Assembly (NCBI RefSeq): GCF_040183065.1
Contig: NC_091130.1
Location: forward strand, 20,166,859 to 20,230,858
Direction: 5' to 3'
Source of the DNA: Periplaneta americana
Lineage: Eukaryota > Arthropoda > Insecta > Blattodea > Blattidae
DNA: 64,000 nucleotides
Shown: one piece after another, positions 44,378 to 55,683 of the stretch
Numbering within the stretch: the first letter of the stretch is position 1
How the letters are laid out: the number at the start of each line of letters is the position of its first letter
Translations under genes and position numbers: made by a program
Notes under the pieces: generated by a model
Seen by the model: only the letters and a program-made list of their open reading frames with translations
Databases searched by the model: none
Told to the model about the DNA's origin: nothing

Positions 44378-45502
44378 GGTAATTTCATAGAAGACGGGCA
44401 CCTAGTTGGATGTACTAAGTATTACCAACCTTTTTACTTTAGAGTTAAATGTTAGTGATTCTTAGTGACTTTTATATGTTAGTTCTAGGTTTTTATACGA
44501 GGTGTCGCATTGATGATGTTTCAATTTGATTGGTTATAGTTGTCATTTGTTCTAGAATTTTCGTTAATTTTGAATGGGTAATGACGTTGTTAATTGTTCT
44601 TGGTTGTTTGAAGTGAGTGGTGTTATAGTGTTTTACTGGCTAAAGCTATTGGAAGTTTGTCATTTTATGATTTTCCTTCGATATGATTGGTTATAGTTGT
44701 CATCATGTGTTCTAGAATTTTCGTTAATTTTGAATGGATAATGACGTCAGTAAGTTGTTCTTGGTTGTTTGACGTGAGTGGTGTTATATTGTGTCTGATG
44801 GGTAAACCTATTGAAAGTTTGTCATTTTATGATATTTGTGAAAGATGTGTGAACATAGAACAGAGCATTAAATTTTATGTCGATTTTGGTTCAGTTCTTT
44901 CGCTGGTGAATAAAAATTGTATCGATTGTTGACGAGAAAACTGTTCCTGTGATTCCAAGGAATTGTTCATTGAATTCTCCGTACAAGTTAAGGTGTAATA
45001 AGGGTTCAAAGAGAATTTCATTTTGTGTAAATACATGGTTTAGTTATGTGAACTTGATTGTACGACAAAGTGGTGGTTTAGTTCTTTGTTGGCTGCATGC
45101 TTTAAGTTTAGATTGCCTTGAAGCCTGTGTCATAATGCAAGTGAAGTGGTTGTCTTTGAAGACGTCAATGAGGATTGAATTTTGTTTGATTAGGTGATAA
45201 ATTATTGTTTTGTTTTGTGTTTTAGTGATTTGTAGTGGGTAAAGTGCGGACGAAAACTGCCAGAAAAGTACTACCAACTATGAAGTTCAAATGCCACCAA
45301 ACACCATAACAATCAGAGGTGAAAAATTAAACATATTTTCATTTTTTGAAAGGCTTTTTCTTCCTTAAAAATATGAATATATGTTTGATTTTCCATGTTT
45401 GATTTTGTAATGTTTGGTGACATTTGAACTTCATAGTTGGCAGAACGTTTTGGTAGTTTTCGTCAGCCATGTTGGATTTTGCCCGTCTTCTAGGAAATTA
45501 CC
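44378..45502 (+). mobile_element. Merlin-like DNA transposon
   Basis: Ends GGTAATTTCATAGAAGACGG and CCGTCTTCTAGGAAATTACC, about 23 bp of near-perfect inverted repeat. The 8-bp duplication CTTATTTT is exact (44370-44377, 45503-45510). Merlin elements make 8-9 bp duplications, and the encoded fragment looks like the N terminus of an IS1016/ISXO2-type transposase. The first 300 bp include a tandem duplication of about 165 bp (near 44520 and 44690). An inner inverted repeat (CTATGAAGTTCAAATG near 45280, inverted near 45430) lies in the right part. The catalytic C terminus is missing. Confidence 0.82.
44798..45197 (+). pseudogene. Merlin/ISXO2-like transposase N-terminal region
   Basis: MGKPIESLSFYDICERCVNI and VLSLVNKNCIDC (CxxC) end in a stop. 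After a frameshift the text resumes as PRNCSLNSPYKLRCNKGSKR then ISFCVNTWFSYVNLIVRQSG and GLVLCWLHALSLDCLEA. A zinc-ribbon-like pair followed by a RCxKCxxxxSxRxxTWF-type strand and a helix beginning LxLxxxLxxLY is the usual start of ISXO2-like transposases. The DDE catalytic domain is not encoded here. Confidence 0.65.
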
Positions 45503-45565
45503 CTTATTTTCAACATATTTTCTTTTATAAAACATAATTTTTCGTTATGGTCATGGATAAAATTA

Positions 45566-45696
45566 CGTATGGTACTTGTGAGCGTGATCTTTATTGCACT
45601 CGTGTAATTTAAGCACTCGGCTGACGCCTCGTGTTTAAATCTTTCCACTCGTGCAATAAAGATGCACTTACCTCACAAGTACCATAAATAACTATT
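45566..45696. repeat. Imperfect hairpin of about 130 bp
   Basis: GGTACTTGTGAG pairs with CTCACAAGTACC, and ATCTTTATTGCACTCGTG with CACTCGTGCAATAAAGAT. The loop is GCACTCGGCTGACGCCTCGTG-like. No coding. See the finding on hairpin-ended modules. Confidence 0.85.
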
Positions 45697-45981
45697 AACA
45701 TCATTTTAGAAATATTATGGTGACGAAAGAAGAATGGGGCTACAGAATTCAAAATTTTAAGAAATGAAACATTGTTGAATCCACTGTTGAGAGGGTGAAA
45801 ATAAGACAATGCTATAGCAGAATAAGTAGAATCACATAATATACTTCCTAAGTAAAATTATTCATAAAAATCATTAGTTGTTTCAGCGTTTTATTCGTTG
45901 CTCGTTGCGGGAAATGAACTAACTCATCATGCCAGCAAGAACTGAAATGGCCTGCTATTTTTCGTATAGTAAAATGATGTA

Positions 45982-46378
45982 CAGTAGTGGCAAAAAAACC
46001 GGACCGACCCTTGTAGCTGATTTCAGAACCTTGTTCGCTCCAGAGCACGATAGACTGGTAACTAAGACTTTCGTGGTTCGAATCCTGCCTGGGAAGGAAA
46101 CTTTTTTTTTTTTGTTCCTTATTCAAATTTATTCCCAATACTTTTCGATTGCTGGTAAAATTCATGTTCTGGGAATAATAAGTTAATTAAGTAGTAAAAT
46201 ATCGCTGCAATCTAAAAGTATTGGGAATAAATTTGAATAAGGAACAAAAAAAAGTTTCTTTCCCAGGCAGGATTCGAACCACGAAAGTCTTAGTTACCAG
46301 TCTATCGTGCTCTGAAGTGAACAAGGCTCTGAAATCAGCTACAAAGGTCGGTCCGGTTTTTTTTTTTTGCCTCTACTG
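45982..46378. mobile_element. Palindromic element with tRNA-like arms
   Basis: Ends CAGTAGTGGCAAAAAAACCG and CGGTTTTTTTTTTTGCCTCT plus ACTG. The arms (about 170 bp each) are inverted copies. Each carries GAGCACGATAGACTGGTAAC and CGTGGTTCGAATCCTGCC, the second with a clear B box. Head-to-head SINE-like units around an AT-rich centre, or a foldback MITE that captured a tRNA-like sequence. No exact target duplication seen. Confidence 0.75.
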
Positions 46379-46644
46379 CACTTGACAGAGTTCACGAATC
46401 TGATCCATTAAGCTGAAAGAATATGGTATTAATTTTTATATAGTTTGAAGACGTAATGACTCAATTACTAATGACTCTTCCATAGTTGGCCTACTGCATT
46501 ACTATCTAGGATAATTAGAGAATCACACATAAATATCTATACCGCACCACCAGTTTGTATGTGTTATTGTAATTAGAAGGTGAAGGGGAGCATAAATACG
46601 GATGTGGTGGCGACCCATTAAATAAATAAGAGCTGTAGAAATAA
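46379..46644. other. No gene recognised
   Basis: AT-rich spacer ahead of the pentanucleotide array. Confidence 0.5.
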
Positions 46645-46872
46645 ATATATCATATCATATCATATCATATCATATCATATCATATCATATCATATCATAT
46701 CATATCATATCATATCATATCATATCATATCATATCATATCATATCATATCATATCATATCATATATCATATCATATCATATCATATCATATCATATCAT
46801 ATCATATCATATCATATCATATCATATCATATCATATCATATCATATCATATCATATCATATCATATCATAT
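46645..46872. repeat. (ATATC)n pentanucleotide array, left part
   Basis: About 45 ATATC/CATAT units with one CATATATC slip. Interrupted by a LINE at 46873. Confidence 0.98.
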
Positions 46873-47661
46873 CCTCTGAAGTTAAGTATTTAGGCATAAT
46901 TTTCGATAATCATTTAAAATGGAACCGACACATTAATTACCTTTGTAATAAATTACGTAAAATAGTATATTATTTTGTTTTATTGAGGAATTACTTGTCA
47001 ATAAGTTTATTACGCACAATATATTTAACTTTATTTCAATAGGTAATTATGTATGGAATTATAGGATGGGGTAGCTAATTTAAATCCAATTTTAATCCAC
47101 TTTATTTATTACAGAAGAAAATAATTAAAATATGTCTTCATAAATCTATTGATTTTCCATCTCAAAAATTGTTTCTAGACTTTAATATACTTAACGTAAG
47201 ACAAATTTATTATATTGTATTAATAAAATTCATACATAAAAATCGAAATAATTTTGAATTGTTTTCTCATAATTATGAAACAAAAGGTATGAATTTTTTA
47301 AGATTGTTTGAACCAAAATGCAACACTGTTACAGTATTTAATCATAGTAGTAATTTAGGCCCAAGAATATATAACAAATTCATATTTAAATATCCTAATC
47401 TTGTCAATTCTAATAGTTCTAGTATTAAATTTAAAAAGTTATGTATGAATTTTATAAAAATTGAAAAATTGTAAATTTAGATTTATAATACTATAATTGC
47501 ATAGTAGACATAAGACAAATTGTATTGTATACTTATTAATTTCAATTCAGGAATCCGCTCCTGAGCATGAGTTCTCCTCTTTCAGGGGCGAGCTAAAGTT
47601 TTTTATATATATTATATATTTATGTTATAATTATTAGCAAAATAATAAATAAATAAATAAA
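46873..47661 (+). mobile_element. Jockey/CR1-like LINE, 5'-truncated, inside the (ATATC)n array
   Basis: Starts at SEVKYLGIIFDNHLKWNRHI, the same family as 28441-29744 (SEVKYLGITIDQHLRWNKHI). It continues LCNKLRKIVYYFVLLRNYLS and LNVRQIYYIVLIKFIHKNRN to LGPRIYNKFIFKYPNLVN, with a stop near 47472. The 3' untranslated part contains GAATCCGCTCCTGAGCATGAG and ends in an (AAAT)n tail at about 47640-47661. The same pentanucleotide array resumes immediately after, so the target duplication is hidden in the repeat. Confidence 0.9.
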
Positions 47662-47795
47662 TATCATGTCATGCCATATATCATATCATATCATATCATA
47701 TCATATCATATCATATCATATCATATCATATCATATCATATCATATCATATCATATCATATCATATCATATCATATCATATCATATCATATCATA
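47662..47795. repeat. (ATATC)n pentanucleotide array, right part
   Basis: Continuation of the 46645-46872 array after the LINE, with a few degenerate units at its start (ATCATGTCATGCC). Confidence 0.97.
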
Positions 47796-48246
47796 ATGGT
47801 GATAATGTTCACACACCTTCTTGAGTTTTGTAGTTTTTAATAACCTATTCTCAGCTGTACTAAGAAACATACAACAGAGAATCAGATCTGTAAATTCATG
47901 ATAATATAACCTTCACAATAAGTTTTGAAGTTCTTTCAGGAAATTACACAAATGAAGATCGACCTATTGGCATTATGATGTCAGAGAATCTATTGACAAT
48001 CCTGGAGGCATGACCTCCATGATAATGTTTATTTTATTCTTTTGTGTTATTCTGAAAAGCTTTTAGTTCTCAAAACTGATGATAGATGGATTTTGGAAAA
48101 TAGGAAAATTATGTAGGAAAATTGACATTTCACTGAAAACCACTATTTTGCACACATCGTTGGATGCCAAAGTTTAAAATGAGGGGTCATTCATTAAAAT
48201 CCGTTCAGGCGTTTTCCCGTAATTTCCATTACCAGTTCAAATTATA

Positions 48247-50358
48247 TACAGAGTGATTCACGAGGATTTACCATCACTTACGGAACTTATTCCCGAAGAC
48301 ATTTTGAGCAAAAAATGTCTTATAAACATTTGTTCTAATCTCAATATTTTCAGAGTTAGACTAATTTGAAGTTGTTTGTAAAATACCTTTTTTCTTTAGT
48401 TTTAAGGGTAAAAGAATATTACAAATATAGAATGAACTATTGAGAAGTATCATTTCTTTAATTGGCTAGTGTTCTGAAGCTAAAAATGTGTTGTCAGTTC
48501 CTTTGTACAGATTTATTTTTCAATTTTTAACTAAAAATGACATCATTCTTACACACTTATCACAAAAATTGTTACAAATCATACGACTTTAGAAGCTTCA
48601 TTCTTTACAGTTTAATTATGCATCCTGATGTATAGCCTTAAAGAATTTGCAAGAGTGGCATATTTTTTAACAATTGCTGTGATAAATACGTAAGAAAATG
48701 TAATTTTATAGTTAAAAATCGAGAAAAAAATCTGTACAAAGCAACTATGGAATTCACAACACAGTTTTAGCTTCAGAATATTAACAATAGGAGTTTTGTC
48801 AGGCACCGTCAGTGCTTATCTACATAACAAATATTATTAGTTTACAATAATTTGTCACATTTATTTGGTTTTTAACGTTTTCGGCATGAGTAAGCCAACT
48901 TCAGAAAAGTTTATGCCTATATACATGAAAGTGGTACATGTGTTTGTGTTTGATACAAATAAATAAACCAATTAAAATGAATCTCTTCAGAAGTAGGTGA
49001 ACATACAATGAAATTAAAACATTACAGTATTAAAATTGTTAAAAAGTTATTAATTACTATATGTTTTAATCTAATTTTAGTATTTAATAACTTTTAACAA
49101 TTTTGATCATGGCTCACATAGCCCAATTTTAATACTGTAATGTTTTAATTTCATTGTATGTTCACCTACTTCTAAAGAGATTCATTTGAATTGTTTTTAA
49201 TTGGTTTATTTATATGTATCAAACACACACATGTACCACTTTCATGTACATATATAGGCATAAAGTTTTCTGAAGATGGCTTACTCAAGCCGAAAACGTT
49301 AAAAACCAAATAAATGTGACAAATTATTGTAAACTAATAATATTTGTTTTATATGTATAAGCACTGACGGTTCCTGACAAAACTCCTATTGTTATTTTAT
49401 CAGCTTATCGGTCCTTATCATGCCTTTCAAATTTCAGAATATTAGCTAATTAAAGAAATGATACTTCTCAATAGTTCATTCTCTATTTGTAATATTCTTT
49501 TACCCTTAGAACTAAAGAACAATAGTAATATGCGTTACAAGAGCGGTATGTTGAAGTTTTCATGTTCGAGGAAAAGTTTGAAAAAGCGAAACGTAGTTGA
49601 GCTTTTTTAATTTCCGAGAATTGAAAGAAAACATACCGCTCGTGTATCGTACATTATTTTGTGCGAAGATCGTTTATTACATACCTGAAAGAGAAATTTC
49701 TAATTAGTTGCAATGAAATCTTCATCTTGGTTTCTGTTCAATGACGGCAAATTTGCAAAACAAAAATATCTATCTTCAACATTGTTGCTTTAAAATGTTT
49801 TCTGTGTTTACTATACTCCAACAGGCCGTGATATACATCTGTCTTTTTTTCCCCAGTCTATAAATGCGAACTTAAAACAAACGGCTTCCTTAATGTTACA
49901 TGCATCACGAATGCAGTAACTTTAGTGGAGTTGTAGAGTTTACTTAATTTTTGCAAATATTTAAAAACAATAATTAACAGTGCAATTTAGGTGAAATTGC
50001 AGTGGTAAGTTTCCAATTTATAATTATTACTACATTGAACGTTTCTAAAAATAATATGTTTAAAGCCTAAAGCAGTAAAATCAATATGTCACTTAAGCGG
50101 TAAGAAGAGGGAAATTGTTATGTGTGTTAGGTTGGGAATACTGAATGTGGAATTTTAGACTTACCGCGGATTGGTTTTGTGCGGAAACCAAGCAAATGCG
50201 CACTATCTCGCACAAAGGTATTTTACAAACAACTTCAAATTAGTGTAACTCTGAAAATATTGAGATTAGGACAAAAGTTTATATGACATTTTTTTGCTCA
50301 GAATATCTTATGAAATAAGCTCCGTAAGAGACGGTAAATCTTCGTGAATCACCCTGTA
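48247..50358. mobile_element. Large inverted-repeat block with ACAGGGTGATTCACG ends
   Basis: Left end ACAGAGTGATTCACGAGG, right end CGTGAATCACCCTGT, TA-rich flanks. Most of the left arm (48247 to about 49080) is mirrored in the right arm, including ATTTGGTTTTTAACGTTTTC (48870) and GAAAACGTTAAAAACCAAAT (49297). A palindromic extra segment (about 49530-50215) sits only in the right arm and a 250-bp extra segment only in the left. Copies of one end occur at 60330 and 61550. No transposase frame. It looks like a foldback composite. Confidence 0.75.
49530..49660. repeat. Hairpin module within the right arm
   Basis: GAGCGGTATGTT at 49550 pairs with AACATACCGCTCGTG near 49630, with inner pairing of TTCTCGG-type sequence. 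It marks one end of the extra segment in the right arm of the large inverted repeat. Confidence 0.6.
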
Positions 50359-51403
50359 GAAGATATGTCTTGAAAGTAAAGTTATAAAAGGCCATGTAAG
50401 TTTCCATGGCAAAGATTGTTGTTTCAAAATGACGCCATAAAATTAGTTACGTGCTTCAAATGAAATGCGTTAATTGCAAATGAACTGAAGAGTCTATTTG
50501 ACTTCAGGTATGTAAATTATTAGTAATTTCCACCAACTGTTGAAAATGTTAAAAACCTAACCGGATAAAAAACCTGGCATTGGAAAAATGTTATTTTATT
50601 CTCACTTGTAAAGCATTTTGTGTTGATTACAAAGGCTGGGGGTTAGGGGAATTACTAATTCAGTTCAGCGTTTATATTATTATAGAAAAGGAAAGCAGAC
50701 TTTACATTAAGGCTTGTTATCTATTGACTGAGGTTTTATACGATTTTCCGCATTTCAAAGTGAACAGCTTTGTGTGTGTAGGTACGCTCTGAAAAATGTA
50801 TTGAAATGAAAACGTCTTTTATATGGAAATCCGACATCGTGTGCCACGTCATTATTATAATTAATAAGTAAACGAGATCCGTGGGATCCGGCATTTTAAT
50901 ATCGGATGCCAAAGGCGCAGAGTCGTTGAGCGAACAGCTTTTGGTTTTTGCTGTCATTTTTTTTTTTTATCGTGTGGCAGTGATGTTCAATTTGCATGCG
51001 GGCTTGCTACTGCCATCTTGGGGCTGGGGGGTGGAAGCTAACGAGATCTTGCGACTGAGGAGGCTGGCGACATCTGCATGACATGCATCTCATTAAAATA
51101 GTAAGAAGGGACGACAAGAACCGCAGGGGGTGGAACATGCAGGTCCTGGCGGGCCCCGACCTAACACATTCAGCCTCTTCTAAATCCAGTGCTGGAGGGA
51201 GGAAAAAATCAAAGCAGAATTTCTAGGAGATATGATTGACGATGGTCCAGAATTCGATCCTAAGCAAAGGTGTAAGAGACTTGCATTTCCTGTCAGGGCT
51301 AATTAAGCTCATGATGATGATGATGATGATGATGATAATGATGATGGTGATTACAGTTTCATTCCCTTTCAATGTCTGCGACAGAAGATTCGATCTTATA
51401 GAC
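50359..51403. other. No gene recognised
   Basis: Mixed composition. A (GAT)n tract lies at 51308-51345. Open frames (50580-50792, 50881-51081) show no known domain. Confidence 0.5.
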
Positions 51404-52546
51404 CAGTGATGTCAAAGCAAGCGCATTTTTCTGACCTTGACGTCGTGCGCGGGCATTAAGCGCTAGGTATGCTAGGAGGAATAAGCAGCCTGTTGGACTA
51501 AGAAAACAGTGGTGCACAAACTTCAAACGGAACGTGAAATCTCATGTCGTTATTTTTATACAGCTTCTTTCTGTTTGTTATTTTCTATATCGTCTGTAAA
51601 ACAAAAGTACTAACACCTATTTCTTAGCCTAATATTGCAGTTGTGTTTTAAACGTTAATAAAATAATAAAGAGTAAAGAAGGAATATTCACACAAATTCC
51701 ATAATAACTACAACTATACTGTACTAAGTCAATTAAACACATCATTCATAAAGAAAGTGTTATCCCTAAAAGAAAAAGACAATGAATATGACATGATAAA
51801 TTGAAATTGATATTGATGGTATCTTTAGCCTTATAAAAGTATTTAAAACAATATTATAGCACAAAGCAAAGTTGTCTAGGTATATGTTTTAACTGTAACT
51901 AATATTACATAATAAAACTCTTATCGCATTATGCTTTTTGGTCATATTGGTGCGCAACTTTCTATTATCAGAATATTAAATTAACTCGAAATCTGCTGAA
52001 GCTATAGAGCTGACGTTTTAACAACACATAGGCACATATCTTTTGTTTGTGATGTAACAGTATTTGCTTTGTTAATTCATTTCCTTACAAACATTTTCCA
52101 TGCGAATATTTTCAAACATTTTAATACACTATCTTCAGTAATACGTATTTACGATATATTAGATTTACGAAAACATTGTTTTAGTACCTGTAAGGCTACT
52201 AAACAAACATATCTGAAACTTTCACTTTTCTGTAAAAAAAGTTGACAAAATATTCCTTTTGAATAAAAAAGCAAACTTGTGAAAAATGAGCATTAAAATT
52301 AAAACTTACATTATTATAATGCACTTATACTTCTCAGACAAATCTAAAAATCAACATGGATACAGTTTTAATAAGTTCTCTTCCCTTTATCTATTGAATC
52401 AGTGCTGGCCATCCCTGAATATAGCTCGACCAAGCGGCATATACTACCTCTTTCGTCTGTCTCTTTCCTTTCCGCTGTAAAGCGCTCAGGCCCTCCTGGG
52501 CTCTAAAGCGCGCGCTTGCTCTTGTGGGCATCAATTGACATGCCTG
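51404..52546. mobile_element. hAT-like non-autonomous element, family 4 copy B
   Basis: Starts CAGTGATGTCAAAGCAAGCG and ends GGCATCAATTGACATGCCTG. Flanking 8-mers TTATAGAC (51396-51403) and TTATAGAG (52547-52554) match at seven positions. Collinear with 15957-17788 except for the nested element P there. The right subterminal region is rich in GCGCGC and has an AAGCGCTCAGG...GGGCTCTAAAGCG inverted motif. Confidence 0.88.
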
Positions 52547-52785
52547 TTATAGAGACACAAGGGAGTTTCTTCTCCCAAAATTCCCAGTGGAACTTTAAGA
52601 AATGTTTTGGACAAGTGTCTGTTATAGATCCAATTTACCTTAAATTTAAGCACTGATGGGAGTACATACCTGAGGCTGGATATGATATGTTCTTATACAG
52701 ACAAAGGATCAAGGATCTATTTTTTTTTCCCGAGTTCCAGAACTGCTCTGAAGAGCACTGGTTTGTTAGGTAAGTAAGTAAGTAA

Positions 52786-52845
<60 letters not shown>

Positions 52846-53179
52846 GGGAGCATCCTAAATTAAATGAAGCACGATCACTTAAAATAACATTTAAAGTAAA
52901 TCTAATTTGTATCTTAACCCTAAGTTCGAACTAAAACCCACGCGTATGATATGTTCATATATGCACAAGTGCCTTTCAGGACTGCACTCATTTCACTGAC
53001 AACTCACTCATTGCACTGGAACTACGACACATTTCACTGATTCTATCTTGATTTCACTAACACTTCAAAAACATTTCACTGTTCAAATTCTTTTCACTGC
53101 CACTATAAACTATAAAGCTTCACTGACACAAACACACTTCACTTACACAACACACTTCTTCACTGATACAACACTTTAA
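52547..53179. other. Microsatellites, no gene
   Basis: A GTAAGTAAG tract (52769-52788) runs directly into (TAA)n (52788-52842), the combination left by RTE tails elsewhere, but no RTE body is attached. Otherwise AT-rich with repeated TTTCACTG-like motifs at 52990-53170. Confidence 0.6.
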
Positions 53180-53194
53180 TAACAAATATCAATT

Positions 53195-53449
53195 GAAGGG
53201 TACACGGGAAAAACGAACAATGTCACATTTCCATTAAGTTTGAGATATTGATCTATTTCGGATATTACTGCTAAATTTATTGGTGTTTCTACTTGAAATG
53301 AAGGAAATGATGAGTGTATCCGTGGTTTTAATTCTCCTTTACCACTTTTGGTAAAAATAACACTAAAGTTTGTAGTAATACAGTGAATTAGATAATGACA
53401 TCACCCTTAACAGCATTGTAACATTGTTCGTTTTTCCCGTGTACCCTTC
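53195..53449. mobile_element. MITE, 255 bp, at an RTE tail junction
   Basis: About 30-bp inverted repeats: GAAGGGTACACGGGAAAAAC at the left and GTTTTTCCCGTGTACCCTTC at the right. It separates the left target duplication of RTE copy H from its tail. ATT flanks both sides, possibly its own 3-bp duplication. Confidence 0.88.
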
Positions 53450-53676
53450 ATTTACTTACTTACTTACTTATCGGCTTTTAAGGAACCCGGAGGTTCACTG
53501 CCGCCCTCATATAAGCCCGCCATCGATCTCTATCCTGAGCAAGATTAATCCAGTCTCTACCATAATATCCCACCTCCCTCAAATCCATTTTAATATTGTC
53601 TTCCCATCTACGTCTCGGCCTCCCAACTACCACTCTATATGCATTTCTGGATTCACTCATACGTGTTACATGCCCT
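53450..53676 (-). mobile_element. RTE-like retrotransposon copy H, short 3' fragment
   Basis: Minus strand, only the last 67 codons ([36 protein letters not shown]) and a TTAC tail. The 15-bp repeat TAACAAATATCAATT at 53180-53194 and 53676-53690 is its target duplication, now separated on the left by the MITE. Confidence 0.9.
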
Positions 53677-53699
53677 AACAAATATCAATTACACCCTTT

Positions 53700-53915
53700 A
53701 AATAGTGTACTACCGTCTATCAGTAAAGTCCTTACGCCTATTTTTAAATACATTTTTGGTTATTGGTAAAGGCTTTAGTAAGTCTGCAGGTAAAGCATTC
53801 CAGTCCCTGATAGTACGATTGAGAAAAGAAAACTTTCCAGTGTCCGTCCTCTGTCTTCTTTCACTCAATTTATGTGAGTGGTCGTTCCTTGAAGAGTAAT
53901 TTGGCGGCTGCCAAA
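53700..53915 (-). pseudogene. LINE C-terminal fragment
   Basis: The minus strand reads LSERRQRTDTGKFSFLNRTI then RDWNALPADLLKPLPITKNV and FKNRRKDF. The pattern FxxRxxxxWNxLPxxxxxxxxxxxFKxR is the conserved end of LINE ORF2 proteins of the Jockey/CR1 type. Upstream sequence is lost. Confidence 0.7.
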
Positions 53916-55325
53916 GAAAAGAAGCAGATGAAAGAGTAAAAGTAAAAGATAAGAAAGTAAGTGCCGGTGGAAAAAGGAGCAGACGAAGGGAAGATGAAAA
54001 AAAAGAAGCGATGAAGGAGAAAGGAAATCTGAAGATGAAAGAAGTGAAGATGAAAAGGAGTTGAAAGGATGGAAAGGAAAACTAAGGTAAGAAATAAGAC
54101 GGAAGATGAAAAAGAAGAGGTAGAAGGAGGAAATATGAGATTGAGTTTTGATACTGGACTTCTGGAAATATTTCTCTTCAAAATTTTAATCACAAAACTC
54201 TTAATATATTTTCATCTAATTTGGGTAGAGTTAATTGACCTTTACCTACAAAAACGCAAGAGCTCTTCTCTCGAATAACAGACAATGTCCTCTTCCAGAA
54301 CAGGAAATCATGCTTCTTGTGGTTTCAGGGATCCGTGAGGGGTCAGGTGAGCAGGTGACACACAATTATTTATCAACTGTAAACTACAAATCTTGTGGAA
54401 AACCTGGCAGAGGTGGCGGCGGCACATTAATCTGTAATTTAATCGTGCTGGCGCATTACGCGTCCAAGACACGCCAATCACGTCCGGATGATTATTTAAT
54501 GAACCAAACCATTCACTGAGCAACACGTGCCAGTCGGAGTGGAGTTGGTGCCCAAGTCACGGCCCGTTTAGGCAGTTTTAAACCCTTGTTCACGGGTCTT
54601 GCGCACGCGCTGATGGGCGAATAAAGGCGTCCACACAGACAAAAGCCATAATTTCTCGGAAGTTGTTCACACTTATACATTTTAATGACGCCTACTCGTT
54701 TTATGACGACGTCCCTACTGCCAATTTGTTTTTATATTGGTTCTGTGATAAGCAGACAGAATTGAGTGAGAGTACGTTCTAACACACCCTTGCCTTAAGT
54801 TCGTCACTCAACTGTGACAACAAAGTATAGCTTCTTATCACTTTATTAGTAGGCCTAGTATTTATTGTTAATAGTTCACAAAAGTAGATACACTTAATAA
54901 TTTAAAATTGATCTATACACAAATAGTAATTAAACGTAATAAATATAGGCCTACAATTTAATAACTAATTTTTCTATCATATATCTGTGTAATTTGTGTT
55001 GGTTCAAACTTGCACTTACGTCAGGTTTTAGTGCATGTTTAAACCTATCGTGTTTACTATAAAACATTATAACTTATATATCTGCTACTTTTGACGATTC
55101 TTTACAATAAAACATTGTAAATCAATTTTTCTTGTTACTTTAATGATCTAATTCTCTTCTATGTCTTCCATAGACTATATAGGTTTATTTTTAGGTTCAA
55201 ATATAGTTTCTTATGTACCACCACCACACACGCATTTGATTTGAATACCAGTGTTTCGTCACTTAGTCACTGTAGTAGGGCTGTCAGACTTCCTAACGGC
55301 AGAAAATAACGGTACATGTTACGTA
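53916..55325. other. No gene recognised
   Basis: A purine-rich stretch (53920-54130, AGAAGATGAAAAAG-like) is low complexity. 54520-54680 is GC-richer without an exon-like frame. The remainder is AT-rich. Confidence 0.5.
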
Positions 55326-55665
55326 TAGGGTAAGAGTTGGTAATATTATGATATGAGTAACATTGAGATAGTTCTTTTTGAGAACTTACTACAATTTTAC
55401 TGTGCGAGAGGAAGATCGATTTTTTTTTTGCGTCAACGTATTAAGGGGATGTTCGTGGACAAGTTTCTGGACAAAACTGGTCCTTTTCTCGCACAGTAAA
55501 ATTGTAATAATTTCTCAAAAAGAACTATCACAATATTAGGCCTACTCATATCACAATATTACCAACATTTACCCTACATCGCTCAGTAAAATTGTAATAA
55601 TTTCTCAAAAAGAACCATCACAATATTAGGCCTACTCATATCACAACAATACCAACCTTTACCCT
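55326..55665. mobile_element. Foldback MITE with duplicated right arm
   Basis: Left arm TAGGGTAAGAGTTGGTAATA through AGTTCTTTTTGAGAAC to TTTTACTGTGCGAG; right arm CTCGCACAGTAAAATTGTAA to AATATTACCAACATTTACCC. A second right arm (55580-55665) follows in tandem. No coding. Confidence 0.82.
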
Positions 55666-55683
55666 AAATACATAATGTTCTGC

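Noticed and set aside
46645-47795. Possible telomeric or centromeric array
   Set aside because: The unit is ATATC, not TTAGG, and the array is short and interrupted by a LINE.
53920-54200. Frames rich in Lys/Glu or Phe/Ser
   Set aside because: Low-complexity purine-rich DNA read on either strand.
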